This document shows, piece after piece, positions 10,099-18,794 of a stretch of 64,000 nt of DNA. How positions within the stretch are numbered: the stretch's first letter is position 1; each line of letters starts with the position of its first letter. Location of the stretch: NCBI GenBank assembly GCA_019359715.1, contig JAHHGS010000139.1, positions 62,001-126,000 of the forward strand, written 5' to 3'. The notes under the pieces were generated by a model, which worked only from the letters and a program-made list of their open reading frames with translations, did no database searches and was not told the DNA's origin. The stretch comes from Aphanocapsa sp. GSE-SYN-MK-11-07L (lineage in GTDB: Bacteria > Cyanobacteriota > Cyanobacteriia > Thermosynechococcales > Thermosynechococcaceae). Made by a program: the position numbers and the translations under genes.

Positions 10099-11136
10099 TA
10101 GCGATCGCGATTGCAGTCGAGAATCGCCTGATTTGAGGGTTCGCAGGTCAACGCCAGCCCGTTGGGCGACTAGCACTCCCAAGGCTTCCAGATAAGACGC
10201 GACCTGAGTTGCTTGAATTCCAACCGATTCGGGCGTGACTCGCATTGTAGTTTGGTTCTCACTGACCGTAATGATTTGGGCGGAAGTTTGGCTAAAATGC
10301 AGCAAACCGCTTCCCCCACAGGCGCTAGCGGGAATAATCACGGCATCAACGTCTGCCCTAGAAATCGGCGAATGCCCAGCTACGACAAACTGCGGGGCCC
10401 GACTCAACCCCGCCAACACTGAAGGCAAAAAAGTATAGCCAATTTCTTCGGCTGCCGATCGCGGACTCAGCTCAGGGTCAAGCGGCAACGGCAACAGAGC
10501 CGGGGCATGGGCGCAGGGCACCTGAAACTGCCGCACCACCAAATGGCTAATCACTGCTTCGGCCCCAGCCAGCGGGTCAATTCCGCCGCCGTGGCGATAG
10601 TCCACAAGGGCTTGACTGCCCAAATCATCGGGAAACCGAGCTACAACAGCGATCGCCCTTGCCCCTGCCTGGAGCAGCTTTTCGGTTGCTCGCAGCAGGC
10701 TATCCGGGTTTTGAATTGTGCCCCAAGTTGCCCCAGCCGTCTTGAGTTCCACCTTCAGGGGATTATCTGTGACCAGATAATCAGTCAAGGTTAGCCCCAG
10801 CGTTGCCCGACAGGCTTCGGCTGCTTGCAGTTGCCGCAGCCGAAGTTCTGGTTCAATCCCCTGATCTAAAATCAGCCCGATCGCATTTTGATGGACTGGC
10901 GCTAATCCCCAATTCCCAGCCGCAAACTGATCCAGTCCGAACCCTTCTACATACAAAGCATTCGGCAGCGGCCAGTAGAACTGCGCTCCATTCATCACAT
11001 TCGGGTGGGTAATCAAGCGATCGCAGACCGCAGCCACCGCCCGCGCCACAGGCAAAGCATCGCCAGCATAGCCGCCGATACTGGCCCCAATCCCAGTCGG
11101 AATCATTAGAACAGCGGTAAAAGGTCGCAAGCTCAA
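10090..11136 (-). CDS. DUF3326 family protein
   Basis: A 348-residue protein of a conserved family found mainly in cyanobacteria and plants, of unknown function. It has the family-typical opening VLMIPTGIGASIGGYAGDA and a Gly-rich segment IIPASACGGSGLLHFSQT. No signal peptide or membrane segment is seen. The longest start is TTG at 11136, within a TTGA overlap with the stop of a 55-residue gene. The conserved region begins about ten residues in, so this start is credible and suggests translational coupling. An ATG at residue 11 would truncate the first strand. Confidence 0.85.
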   Translation of the reverse strand: MSLRPFTAVLMIPTGIGASIGGYAGDALPVARAVAAVCDRLITHPNVMNGAQFYWPLPNALYVEGFGLDQFAAGNWGLAPVHQNAIGLILDQGIEPELRLRQLQAAEACRATLGLTLTDYLVTDNPLKVELKTAGATWGTIQNPDSLLRATEKLLQAGARAIAVVARFPDDLGSQALVDYRHGGGIDPLAGAEAVISHLVVRQFQVPCAHAPALLPLPLDPELSPRSAAEEIGYTFLPSVLAGLSRAPQFVVAGHSPISRADVDAVIIPASACGGSGLLHFSQTSAQIITVSENQTTMRVTPESVGIQATQVASYLEALGVLVAQRAGVDLRTLKSGDSRLQSRSLSG

Positions 11137-11300
11137 GTAATGGTAACAACAGCCTCAACAGTTGCAGTTTGATCAGTAACTTTTGTAATCGCCCAGCGCA
11201 AAGGCTCTCCATGCAGTTGCAGCGCCGTCGCGATCGCTGCTGGTAACTGCGATCGCAGTTCTGGCAAAACAACTTCAACTGTCACAAACTGGATACTCAT
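11133..11300 (-). CDS. Small conserved-looking protein coupled to DUF3326 gene
   Basis: A 55-residue frame with an ATG at 11300. It reads as a compact alpha/beta protein: a first strand with VTVEVVLP, a helix SQLPAAIATALQLHG, then PLRWAITKVT and a last strand TVEAVVTIT. It stops inside the TTGA overlap with the DUF3326 start. Support comes from that overlap, ordinary codon use and a sensible amphipathic pattern; no database comparison was possible. Function is unknown. Its position suggests a partner for DUF3326 or a gene whose translation feeds into it. Confidence 0.6.
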   Translation of the reverse strand: MSIQFVTVEVVLPELRSQLPAAIATALQLHGEPLRWAITKVTDQTATVEAVVTIT

Positions 11301-11322
11301 GGTGATTGAAGGCAGAAGGGCG

Positions 11323-11452
11323 AAGGCAGAGGGCAGAAGGAAGGAAAAGATTAATGATTCAATGAGCTACGCTCATTCCAAGGCTTGGGAATAATTGTCT
11401 AGCCAAAGGGAAAAAATACATATTTGCATCTTGACCTTCTGCCCTCTGCCTT
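11323..11452. repeat. Inverted repeat of a purine-rich 18-mer flanking a short spacer
   Basis: AAGGCAGAGGGCAGAAGG at 11323-11340 is repeated exactly in inverted orientation at 11435-11452. The second copy ends on the first base of the ferredoxin gene's stop codon. The left copy stands in a longer run of GAAGGCAGA-like units (11308-11344). The spacer contains a small palindrome, AATGAGC-tac-GCTCATT. Purine-rich runs of this type occur between genes in many cyanobacteria. This pair could form a long stem, serve as a bidirectional terminator, or be a small mobile element; I cannot tell which. Confidence 0.75.
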
Positions 11453-11775
11453 TACTGCTGAAACTGCCCAAACTGGAGATGATACACCTCATCTTCTTTT
11501 TCAGTCACAATCTTGAGGTCTGAGCAGGCATGAGCGACGCAGAGCAAAACATAGCCCTTTTCCATCAGGGCTGGCCCTAAGCCCATTGCATCGCCTTGGT
11601 CAATTTCGCCAGCTAGGACTTGGGCTGCACAGGTCGTACATACTCCGGCATTGCAGGAGCTGGGTAGCTCTAGCCCAGCCGCATTCGCAGCTCGCAAAAT
11701 TACTTTGTCTTCTGGGACTTCAAGGGTAAACGTTTGTCCCTGGTGGCTAATTTCCACCTGGTAAGTCTTGGTCAT
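11452..11775 (-). CDS. Plant-type [2Fe-2S] ferredoxin
   Basis: A 107-residue ferredoxin. The cluster ligands are Cys41, Cys46 and Cys49 in PSSCNAGVCTTCAA and Cys79 in VLLCVA, the spacing of plant-type 2Fe-2S ferredoxins. An extra Cys lies at 84. A C-terminal extension (KEDEVYHLQFGQFQQ) is present, longer than in the main photosynthetic ferredoxin, so this is one of the minor paralogues, which pass electrons to specialised enzymes. The redox partner cannot be named. It is a single minus-strand gene; the stop codon lies at the edge of the purine-rich inverted repeat. Confidence 0.92.
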   Translation of the reverse strand: MTKTYQVEISHQGQTFTLEVPEDKVILRAANAAGLELPSSCNAGVCTTCAAQVLAGEIDQGDAMGLGPALMEKGYVLLCVAHACSDLKIVTEKEDEVYHLQFGQFQQ

Positions 11776-11971
11776 AATATTGGCGCATGAATCAGCTCTC
11801 AGCTATTATCGACCATTTTGAGGGCGATCGGGGTTTGAGCTTGAGCTAGAATCATTGCTCAATCAATACATCTGGTAGACAACCCCACTCATTCCACGAT
11901 CCATCGTATTTGCGGACGTTAGGATCGAAAAAACACTTTCAGACTACCCCCTTGTTGCTTACGTGATCGCT

Positions 11972-12607
11972 ATGTTGCCAAAACTCACCACCACCCTCTT
12001 GAGCCTGCTGATGACAAGCTGTGGATCAATTTCCAATCCGTCCAATGCCTCTCAAGTCGCACCTGTTTCCGCTCCTAACCCAGCGATCAACTTGCCTGCC
12101 ATACCTGTGCAATCAGACCGGCCGGTATCGCTAGCAGCTCGCAAAACGGTGGCAGACTACTTTATGGAAATTCCACGCCAATACTTGAAATTAACTGAAG
12201 GCGATTCTATTTCTGGTATTGATCGCCAAAAGCTGCTAACTGAAGCAAAACAAAGCGGCGGCATTTATGACCTAAACAATGGCTATCTGAAGCTAATCAG
12301 AGGCGGAGATTTATGTCCGACCTACGAAGTTGCAATTTTCAATCGGCCGCAGGCTAGTCCTTTGGTGGCGCTGAATATTTCCTGCACAATTGGGGACGAC
12401 GTAAAAATTTTTGACCCTGATCGGGGGTGGGAAATTGTCACTAAATCTGTCTTACCCGTTAATCTATCCCCTGATCCCAACATGGCTTATACCGTCACAG
12501 TTAATTTGCCGCGAGTTGGTCGGACAATTGAGGTTTATCATGAGGGCGATCGTAAAACCCTCGTCGGTCGCTACAGCTTTAATGATAAGCAGTTCGTCAA
12601 GCAATAG
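11972..12607 (+). CDS. Putative lipoprotein of unknown function
   Basis: A protein of about 211 residues. It starts with a lipoprotein-like signal (KLTTTLLSLLMTSC), with Cys as the probable lipidation site, then a Ser/Pro/Ala-rich linker of about 30 residues. The folded part (about 55-211) begins KTVADYFMEIP and ends with a strand-rich region containing YEVAIFNRP and RTIEVYHEGDRKTLVGRYSF. I do not recognise the family. ATG at 11972 is chosen over an in-frame GTG at 11963 because it stands just before the basic residue and hydrophobic core of the signal; no strong ribosome-binding site helps. It is a single gene with non-coding DNA on both sides. Confidence 0.65.
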   Translation: MLPKLTTTLLSLLMTSCGSISNPSNASQVAPVSAPNPAINLPAIPVQSDRPVSLAARKTVADYFMEIPRQYLKLTEGDSISGIDRQKLLTEAKQSGGIYDLNNGYLKLIRGGDLCPTYEVAIFNRPQASPLVALNISCTIGDDVKIFDPDRGWEIVTKSVLPVNLSPDPNMAYTVTVNLPRVGRTIEVYHEGDRKTLVGRYSFNDKQFVKQ

Positions 12608-12928
12608 CAGTCCTTAGGTTAACTCGTCAGGCAGGGGCAATTGGTCGGCGCTGTTGGTTTTACTCGTCAGTAGGGAATGCTCGCTTTCAATAGTCAAGAT
12701 TTAGTTGCCTAGAGTGCGCTGTGTTTACACCTCTCAACCTGAGTGGCAACGATGCGTTCAGCTTTGCTAGCGAATAGGGCTTCTCTAATATTCGTTGTTC
12801 ATATAAGTTGGGCGACTGTGCACGATCAGCTTCGTGGCGATCGCCAACTGGCCCACTGTTTTACGATGCAGGCAGAAAGTCTGTTTTTTTTGCAGCTTTG
12901 CCTCTAGCGAGGGTATGCAAAATAAACG
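12608..12928. other. Non-coding stretch, no feature recognised
   Basis: These 321 bases between the lipoprotein and glycosyltransferase genes hold no reading frame with a credible start and length, no strong hairpin and no RNA signature I recognise. A run of eight T's at about 12883-12890 lies close to the next gene. A promoter for the glycosyltransferase gene is expected here but I cannot point to it. Confidence 0.4.
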
Positions 12929-14566
12929 ATGCTTAATCAGGTGAACTTGATGCAACTTTTAAACCGGACGATGGTTAGTCCTCCTCGATCGCGGAATGCG
13001 GAAGGCTCAACGCTGGCTGTTTTGGGTCTCGCTGCCTTGATTTTGTACTGCCTCAACCTGGGTGGCTTACCCCTGCGCGATTGGGATGAAGGCACCTACG
13101 GGATTGTCGCCCGCGAAATGGTTCAATCGGGCAACTGGTTACACCCTACCCTAGCCGGGCAACCCTTTGAGTTCAAACCCCCCTTAGCCCTCTGGCTGAT
13201 TGCCAGTAGCTATACCCTAATCGGGGTGAGCGAATGGAGTAGCCGCTTACCCTTGGCCATGATTAGCGCCATGGCGGTGCCTCTGCTCTATGCGGTCGGT
13301 CGGCAACTGTTTACGCAGCGATCGCCGGCCCTGTTGAGCGCCTTGGTCTATCTGACCTGCTTGCCGGTGCTGCGCCACGGTCGCCTAGCGATGATGGATG
13401 GCTGTACGATTAGCTTTTTCTTGCTGATGTTGCTGTGTTTGCTCAAAGCACGCCGATCGCCGCTGTGGGCGATTGGGGCTGGCATCAGCTTGGGGCTGAT
13501 TCTGATGACTAAGGGCATTTTGGGGCTGCTGCTAGGAGCGATCGCCGTTGTCTTTATGGTTTTACAGGGAGAACTCAAAATCTTCTTCAATCCCTATCTA
13601 TGGCTGGGGGCAGTTTTGGGGCTGGCTCCGGTCGTGGCCTGGTATTTGGCCCAAGGACTTCAGTATGGGGGCGAGTTTTGGCGAATTCACTTCTTAAACC
13701 AGTCCTTTGACCGGGTTTGGAGTGCAGTCGATGGCAATACAGCCCCCCCTTGGATGTACTTAAAAGAAATCATTGAGTACTATTGGCCCTGGGCAATTTT
13801 CTTACCTGGCGGACTATGGCTAAGTTGGCAACAGCGTCAAACAGCTTGGGGCACGCTGATTCTGGTTGGAACGGTCGGATTTCTGGGGATTATTTCTGTC
13901 ATGACCACCAAGCTGCCCTGGTACGTTTTGCCAGTTTATCCATTCTTGGCCCTAGCCGTGGGCGCACAGTTGGCGCTAGCGCAAGATACTTTTACTCGGA
14001 CTCGGAAGCGGGCCTACCCGATCGCCTGGAGCGGTCTGCTGCTGTTGCTGGCCCTGGTTGGGTTGGTTGGCGGCACAGCGATCGCTTGGCTAGAAACCCG
14101 TCCGCTCTTGTTTGGGCTAGGAATTGTTTTATTTCTGACGATGGGGACATCTGCTTATTTGACCTACAAGAGCGATCGGCAGTTTGTTTGGGTTCTCCTG
14201 GGCGGCACCTATCTCAGCTTGGCAATCTTTGTTAGCTCAAACGTCTGGCTCTGGGAGCTAAATGAGGCTTTCGCCGTCAAGCCGGTTGCTCAATTAATTA
14301 AAGCCCACACGCCAGCCAATACAACGGTTTATACTTCCTTTGCCTACAGCCGGCCCAGCCTCGATTTCTACAGCCAGCGTCCTGTTGTTGCGGTTAAACC
14401 AACTGAACTCCAGCCGCTCTCTCCGGCTAAACCCTATTTGCTAGTAGATCCAGCGACGCTGAAACAGCTTGATTCAAGCAAGTATCAAACCTTAGGCACG
14501 GCTGAAAACCTTACCCTGATCGCCGTCAAACCCAAGTCTGGTCTGGTTTCAACTGGGCAGCCATAG
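12929..14566 (+). CDS. Membrane glycosyltransferase of the ArnT/PMT family (GT39-like)
   Basis: A 545-residue integral membrane protein with about a dozen hydrophobic segments. The first extracytoplasmic loop has LRDWDEGTYGIVAREM, with the Asp-Glu pair expected for the catalytic acid of the GT-C fold, and then FEFKPPLALWL. The family moves sugars from polyprenyl phosphate carriers to lipids or proteins on the outer face of the cytoplasmic membrane; donor and acceptor are unknown. A soluble C-terminal region (from about residue 450) contains TVYTSFAYSRPSLDFYS. In-frame ATGs at 12950 and 12971 could also be the start, because the first 25 residues precede the conserved part. It converges on pyrD, with only 14 bases between the stops. 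Confidence 0.88.
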   Translation: MLNQVNLMQLLNRTMVSPPRSRNAEGSTLAVLGLAALILYCLNLGGLPLRDWDEGTYGIVAREMVQSGNWLHPTLAGQPFEFKPPLALWLIASSYTLIGVSEWSSRLPLAMISAMAVPLLYAVGRQLFTQRSPALLSALVYLTCLPVLRHGRLAMMDGCTISFFLLMLLCLLKARRSPLWAIGAGISLGLILMTKGILGLLLGAIAVVFMVLQGELKIFFNPYLWLGAVLGLAPVVAWYLAQGLQYGGEFWRIHFLNQSFDRVWSAVDGNTAPPWMYLKEIIEYYWPWAIFLPGGLWLSWQQRQTAWGTLILVGTVGFLGIISVMTTKLPWYVLPVYPFLALAVGAQLALAQDTFTRTRKRAYPIAWSGLLLLLALVGLVGGTAIAWLETRPLLFGLGIVLFLTMGTSAYLTYKSDRQFVWVLLGGTYLSLAIFVSSNVWLWELNEAFAVKPVAQLIKAHTPANTTVYTSFAYSRPSLDFYSQRPVVAVKPTELQPLSPAKPYLLVDPATLKQLDSSKYQTLGTAENLTLIAVKPKSGLVSTGQP

Positions 14567-14580
14567 ACACACTGGCTGAC

Positions 14581-15705
14581 TTAGGTTAGGGCGGTGCCGA
14601 TCGCCTCTTGCAGACTCTTGATTCCCCGTTCTGCTAACCGAAATTGTAACCCTTGTAGAATCTGGCGTACCATCCAAGGGCCCTCGTAAACCCAGCCAGT
14701 GTAAACCTGAATTAGGCTGGCTCCCGCCGCGATTTTTGCCCAAGCATCGGCGGCAGTAAAAATTCCGCCCACGCCAATAATTGGCAGTTGCCCTTGGGTT
14801 TGCTGGTAGATAAACCGAATCACTTCCGTCGATCGCTGCTGTAAAGGGGCACCGCTCAGCCCACCCGCTTCATCCGCTACCGCCTGCCCAGTTTGCACGA
14901 TGATTTTGGTTTTCAGCCCACTGCGGGCGATCGTTGTATTAGTGGCAATGATGCCAGCTAAATCATACTTTTGGGCTAAATCAACAATTGCCGCAATTTC
15001 CGCCCATTCTAAATCAGGGGCAATTTTGACCAGCAGCGGTTTGCGCGCCTGGTTGGCTTGGCTCAACGCCGCTAAAATCGGCGCCAGTTGGGCTTCCGTT
15101 TGCAGAGATCGCAGCCCCGGCGTATTCGGTGAACTGACGTTGACAACAAAGTAGTCTCCCCAGTCTTGCAGGAGCTGAAAGCTACTCAGGTAATCTTCTA
15201 CTGCCTGCTCTAAGGGTGTAATTTTGGACTTGCCTAAGTTAATGCCCAGTGGCACTGACTGAGTGTTTCTCGCTTTTAAGGTGGCTGCCATTGCGGCTGC
15301 CCCCTGGTTATTAAATCCCATCCGATTAATTGCCGCCCGATCTAGCGGCAACCGAAACAGACGCGGACGGGGATTGCCCGGTTGAGCTTGAGCGGTGACG
15401 GTGCCAACTTCCGCAAACCCAAACCCAAAACTGGCCCATAGCCCAGCCGCCACGCCATCTTTGTCAAACCCAGCCGCTAGACCGACTGGATTAGGAAACT
15501 CTAAGCCCCAAAGTTGCTGCTGCAATTGCGGTGTTTCCAGAGTTAACTGCTGCCTTAGTTGCTGTTTGAGGAAAGCGGCTGGGAAGCGATCGCCGTGGCG
15601 GTCAATCCAAGCGCAGGTGCGGATCAACTGTTGGTGAACGGCTTCTGGATCAGCGTTTAAGCGATTAAACACCAAAGGTTGTAAAAGAGTTTGATAGAGG
15701 TTCAT
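14581..15705 (-). CDS. pyrD: Dihydroorotate dehydrogenase, quinone-dependent (class 2)
   Basis: A 374-residue FMN enzyme that oxidises dihydroorotate to orotate in pyrimidine synthesis and passes electrons to quinone at the membrane. The N-terminal helical extension (residues 1-50, [18 protein letters not shown]) is the class 2 membrane-attachment region. The FMN site includes [13 protein letters not shown] and the loop [11 protein letters not shown] contains the catalytic Ser. [10 protein letters not shown] and [11 protein letters not shown] are also typical. Its ATG overlaps the stop of a degraded upstream Uma2 fragment (ATGA). That fragment is not needed for function but may influence translation of pyrD. 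Confidence 0.95.
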   Translation of the reverse strand: MNLYQTLLQPLVFNRLNADPEAVHQQLIRTCAWIDRHGDRFPAAFLKQQLRQQLTLETPQLQQQLWGLEFPNPVGLAAGFDKDGVAAGLWASFGFGFAEVGTVTAQAQPGNPRPRLFRLPLDRAAINRMGFNNQGAAAMAATLKARNTQSVPLGINLGKSKITPLEQAVEDYLSSFQLLQDWGDYFVVNVSSPNTPGLRSLQTEAQLAPILAALSQANQARKPLLVKIAPDLEWAEIAAIVDLAQKYDLAGIIATNTTIARSGLKTKIIVQTGQAVADEAGGLSGAPLQQRSTEVIRFIYQQTQGQLPIIGVGGIFTAADAWAKIAAGASLIQVYTGWVYEGPWMVRQILQGLQFRLAERGIKSLQEAIGTALT

Positions 15706-15845
15706 TCTGGCAGTTGACGGGGGTTAATTCTCTGCGATCGCAAATAGTTTTCCAGCCGCTGTTTGGCCTGCCGTTCCTGTTCTGCGCGTTGGTGTGCCTC
15801 TTCAGGCGTTGACTCTTGGGAATTGGCCACTTTTTCGAACCAACG
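15702..15845 (-). pseudogene. C-terminal relic of a Uma2 (DUF820) protein
   Basis: On the minus strand a frame opens after a stop at 15848 and reads RWFEKVANSQESTPEEA, then a Glu/Gln/Arg coiled stretch (HQRAEQERQAKQRLENYL) and [12 protein letters not shown] before the stop at 15702. This matches the C-terminal tail of Uma2-family proteins; the intact Uma2 gene at 25.5 kb ends LLRSQGIDPDQL. The nuclease-like core is missing and the frame has no start codon of its own. It is therefore a gene remnant that now abuts pyrD, with stop and start overlapping in ATGA. Confidence 0.65.
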
Positions 15846-15922
15846 TCATACGACCTTTTGAACCACAGTTTCCGGAATTCACAGGTGCTGGGTTGACGAG
15901 GCTGTGTTGAGTACATCGCAGG

Positions 15923-16666
15923 TTAGGGTTGCCACTGGCTAGGAATTGAAATTAATGCGAAGTAAGGAACAGTTTCCGGGTCAACGTCGTGAATGGGGAT
16001 AATTCTTTGGTTGGGCATAGTAGCGCGTTCAATGTAGCGGGCGCGCTCCGCCAAGCCAAGCTCCTGAAGCAGCGCATAGACCTTGGCAAAGTGCTTGCCC
16101 AGCTTGAGAATAATTGCCGCATCAGCAACCGCTAGCTTTTGAGACAGCACTGCCGCTGGCAAAATCGCTGGTATCACCATGAAGACATCATTGCGGTACG
16201 TGAGGGGAGTGCCCAACTGAGCCGCATTCGCCATCACACAGGACACGCCGGATACGACCTCGGTGGGAAAGCGATCGCATAATCGCGTATACAAATACAT
16301 AAACGTGCCGTAGAAAAACGGATCGCCCTCGCAGAGTACCACCACGTCCTGTCCGGCGTTCAAATGGGCTGCCAGCTTCTCGGCTGCTTCATCATAGTAA
16401 GGCTGAGACGATTGCTCTAACTTGAACGGATACCAAAGCGGCACTTCAATTTGGTCAGGGCGCAAATAGCCAGCCACAATCGATCGCGATAAGCTTTTGC
16501 CGCCATCCGAAACGGGGTAAGCGACCACAGGCGCCGCTTGCAGCAGCCGAAATGCTTTTAAGGTCAACAGTTCAGGATCACCGGGCCCGACACCAATCCC
16601 GTACAGCCGACCCGTGGAGCGATGCTTGGTTTCAGTTGTGATTTGATCTGAGTTTTGATGATTCAT
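15923..16666 (-). CDS. cobI: Precorrin-2 C(20)-methyltransferase
   Basis: A 247-residue SAM-dependent tetrapyrrole methylase. GRLYGIGVGPGDPELLTLKA at the N-terminus is the family signature, followed by VAYPVSDGGKSLSRSI, and VVLCEGDPFFYGTFMYL is the second conserved glycine-rich loop. The enzyme adds the C-20 methyl group to precorrin-2 in cobalamin synthesis. It is the third gene of the riboswitch-led run cobG-cobH-cobI, with 33 bases between cobH and cobI. Length is normal. The name cbiL is used for the cobalt-inserted version; the cobG neighbour favours the oxygen-dependent series and the name cobI. Confidence 0.93.
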   Translation of the reverse strand: MNHQNSDQITTETKHRSTGRLYGIGVGPGDPELLTLKAFRLLQAAPVVAYPVSDGGKSLSRSIVAGYLRPDQIEVPLWYPFKLEQSSQPYYDEAAEKLAAHLNAGQDVVVLCEGDPFFYGTFMYLYTRLCDRFPTEVVSGVSCVMANAAQLGTPLTYRNDVFMVIPAILPAAVLSQKLAVADAAIILKLGKHFAKVYALLQELGLAERARYIERATMPNQRIIPIHDVDPETVPYFALISIPSQWQP

Positions 16667-16699
16667 TTAACGATCTCCAGTTTAAATTTTGAGTTACGC

Positions 16700-17329
16700 C
16701 TAAAGCTCTGCTTCTTTAGCCAAGGCATTCACCGCTGCTGCTGCCAGAGCGCTGCCACCCCGCCGCCCGTGCAGGGTAATAAACGGCACGCCCCGGCTGT
16801 CGGCGGCCAAGGCTGCTTTCGACTCTGCTGCCCCGACAAACCCGACCGGAAAACCCAAAATCAGGGCCGGTTTCGCCACGCCTTGATCAAGTAACTCCAA
16901 GAGTCGAAACAGGGCAGTTGGAGCATTGCCGATCGCCACCACCGCCCCTTCAATCTGGGGTCGCCATAGCTCCAAGGCTGCTGCCGAACGGGTGTTACCG
17001 ATTTTTTCAGCTAAGGCTGGAACTTCTGGCTGATTCAGCGTACAGATAATCTGATTCTCCGCCGGTAAGCGACGGCGGGTGATCCCCTCTGCCACCATTT
17101 GCGAATCGCACAAAATCGGACAGCCTGCTGCTAAGGCGGCGCGACCGATCTGGGCAGCCTGGGCTGAAGCTACCAAGTCCTGGACAATATCGGTCATGCC
17201 GCAGGTGTGAATCAGTCGGACTGCCACTGTCACCAAATCAGGGGGCACATTGGCTAGCTCAGCCTCGGCCCGAATAATCCCAAACGACTGGCGGTAAATT
17301 TCATTTCCATCCCGAATGTAATCCAGCAT
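16700..17329 (-). CDS. cobH: Precorrin-8X methylmutase
   Basis: A 209-residue enzyme that moves a methyl group from C-11 to C-12 to form hydrogenobyrinate. The motif VAVRLIHTCGMTDIV carries the catalytic His at residue 41. GCPILCDSQMVAEGITRRRL and the C-terminal glycine-rich GFVGAAESKAAL and HGRRGGSALAAAAVNAL are diagnostic. The ATG directly follows the cobG stop with no intervening base, so translation is probably coupled. Full length, no odd residues seen. Confidence 0.95.
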   Translation of the reverse strand: MLDYIRDGNEIYRQSFGIIRAEAELANVPPDLVTVAVRLIHTCGMTDIVQDLVASAQAAQIGRAALAAGCPILCDSQMVAEGITRRRLPAENQIICTLNQPEVPALAEKIGNTRSAAALELWRPQIEGAVVAIGNAPTALFRLLELLDQGVAKPALILGFPVGFVGAAESKAALAADSRGVPFITLHGRRGGSALAAAAVNALAKEAEL

Positions 17330-18754
17330 TCAGCGACCCTCCAGCCAAGCTTGCAGTTGAGCCAGGGAGTAGCGATCGACAAATTCGCGGAAAGATTGAC
17401 TGGAATGGGAGCGCTGCTTCTGATAAACGGCCAGTAATTGATTGATTTTGGCTGGCAGGTCAGCCGGGGAGAGATTGATTGCAAGCTGTCGTCCGAACGG
17501 AGATTCGAGACCACCAATGTAGAGGTGATAGTGATTGCTGGCTGCGCCAACCAGGGTAAGATCGCTGCTGCCGTGGTGAGCGCAAGATTTAGGGCAACCG
17601 CTGAAATGGATGGTCAAGGGTGAGTCTAGTCGATCCAGCTCAGCCGCGATCGCCTTAGCATCGGTCTGGGTATCAGTCAATGATGACGCACAGCCGGTTG
17701 TGCCAGAGCAGGCAATCAGTCCGCTCCAAATGCTAGTTTTTGCGGTCGATAACCCTAGCTCCTCCACTTGCTGCTGTACCCTCGGTAAATCAGCCTTAGC
17801 AATATCAGTCAAGATCAAGCTACGCCAAGGCGTCAGCCGCAGTGATCCACTGCCATAACCATCTGCCAAGTTTACTATCTGCTGAAGCTGAACAACCTGC
17901 AATCGGCCCAGCGGCAGGGCAATTCCAAGCGCAAATCGACCGACTTGAGCCTGCGGAAAAATTCCAATCGGAGCGACAAAATTGGCAGAGCTAGGAGATC
18001 GAGAAGCAGCGTTATACAGAAATGGAAACGAAAGATCGGCTTGGACACGTTCCAGAAAGGCTTGGCTACCCAACGTTTGCATCACCTGTTTCAAGCGGGA
18101 TTTGCTACCTGGCTCCAAGGACTTGCGGTAAGCTTGGGCGATCGCCGCCACAGCAGCAACAGCGTGACTCGATTTGAGTAGAATTGGCTCGGCTCTATTT
18201 GGCAGACTGAGCTGAAAATAAGCTTCTGCTTCGCCGTCAACCTGAACCGCACTCAAGCGGACATCATTTGGCTGCTGACGGATCGAAACCTGTTCCCCCC
18301 CGTCAATCCCAACACTAAACTTGGCAGGCAGACCCGCTAGTGCAGGCTGGCTAGACAGATATTGATCTAAGTCCCTGACTAGCGGCCGGGTATCCATCAG
18401 TTGGGCTGGATCAATCCCCGCCAGCGGGCTGGCCATGATGTTGCGGAGATGATCAACTTGGCTGAACGGGGCAGCCAGCTTGACTTGCTGCAACTGCGAC
18501 AACAGCAGATCTGGTAGCGGCTCAGCCAGCCCCCGAATTTGCAGGTTGGCTCGGTTTGTGACATCGATCGCCCCATTCCCTAATGGATCGCTGACTCCAA
18601 CCAAGACGCGGCACTGTTGGCTGGTCAATAGCCCGCCCGGCACTCGAATTCTGATTAAATACCCATCTTGGGCGGCGGTGGTGTAGAACAAGCCGGGGCA
18701 GGGATTGGGCGGAGTGAGAACAGTGGGGTCGGGCGATCGCACGGACAAAATCAT
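17330..18754 (-). CDS. cobG: Precorrin-3B synthase (oxygen-dependent cobalamin pathway)
   Basis: A protein of 474 residues in the sulfite/nitrite reductase family. It has a duplicated ferredoxin-reductase-like half-domain and, in the C-terminal half, the four cluster cysteines: two in CSGTTGCASS and two in SGCPKSCAHHG. CobG hydroxylates precorrin-3A and forms the ring lactone needed before ring contraction in the aerobic route. An in-frame TTG at 18772 lies in the stem-loop of the riboswitch expression platform. ATG at 18754 is preferred because GGGGAAG stands just ahead of it. cobH begins immediately after the stop. Expression is predicted to fall when cobalamin binds the leader. Confidence 0.92.
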   Translation of the reverse strand: MILSVRSPDPTVLTPPNPCPGLFYTTAAQDGYLIRIRVPGGLLTSQQCRVLVGVSDPLGNGAIDVTNRANLQIRGLAEPLPDLLLSQLQQVKLAAPFSQVDHLRNIMASPLAGIDPAQLMDTRPLVRDLDQYLSSQPALAGLPAKFSVGIDGGEQVSIRQQPNDVRLSAVQVDGEAEAYFQLSLPNRAEPILLKSSHAVAAVAAIAQAYRKSLEPGSKSRLKQVMQTLGSQAFLERVQADLSFPFLYNAASRSPSSANFVAPIGIFPQAQVGRFALGIALPLGRLQVVQLQQIVNLADGYGSGSLRLTPWRSLILTDIAKADLPRVQQQVEELGLSTAKTSIWSGLIACSGTTGCASSLTDTQTDAKAIAAELDRLDSPLTIHFSGCPKSCAHHGSSDLTLVGAASNHYHLYIGGLESPFGRQLAINLSPADLPAKINQLLAVYQKQRSHSSQSFREFVDRYSLAQLQAWLEGR

Positions 18755-18757
18755 GGC

Positions 18758-18779
18758 TGCTTCCCCATGCAACGTGGGG
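18758..18779 (-). promoter_or_regulatory. Expression platform: hairpin covering the cobG Shine-Dalgarno site
   Basis: On the minus strand CCCCA (18779-18775), loop CGTTGCA and TGGGG (18767-18763) form a five-pair hairpin. TGGGG continues as GGGGAAG, the ribosome-binding site of the cobG ATG at 18754. The loop contains GTTGC, the complement of GCAAC in the B12 box, as expected for the loop-loop contact that stabilises the hairpin when ligand is bound. I infer translational control. Confidence 0.7.
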
Positions 18780-18794
18780 ATTTAAAACGAGAGC

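Noticed and set aside
15665-15916. Minus-strand frame of 83 codons before pyrD
   Set aside because: Its sequence is low in hydrophobic pattern and resembles nothing; the other frame in the same place matches a Uma2 tail, which explains the local coding signal.
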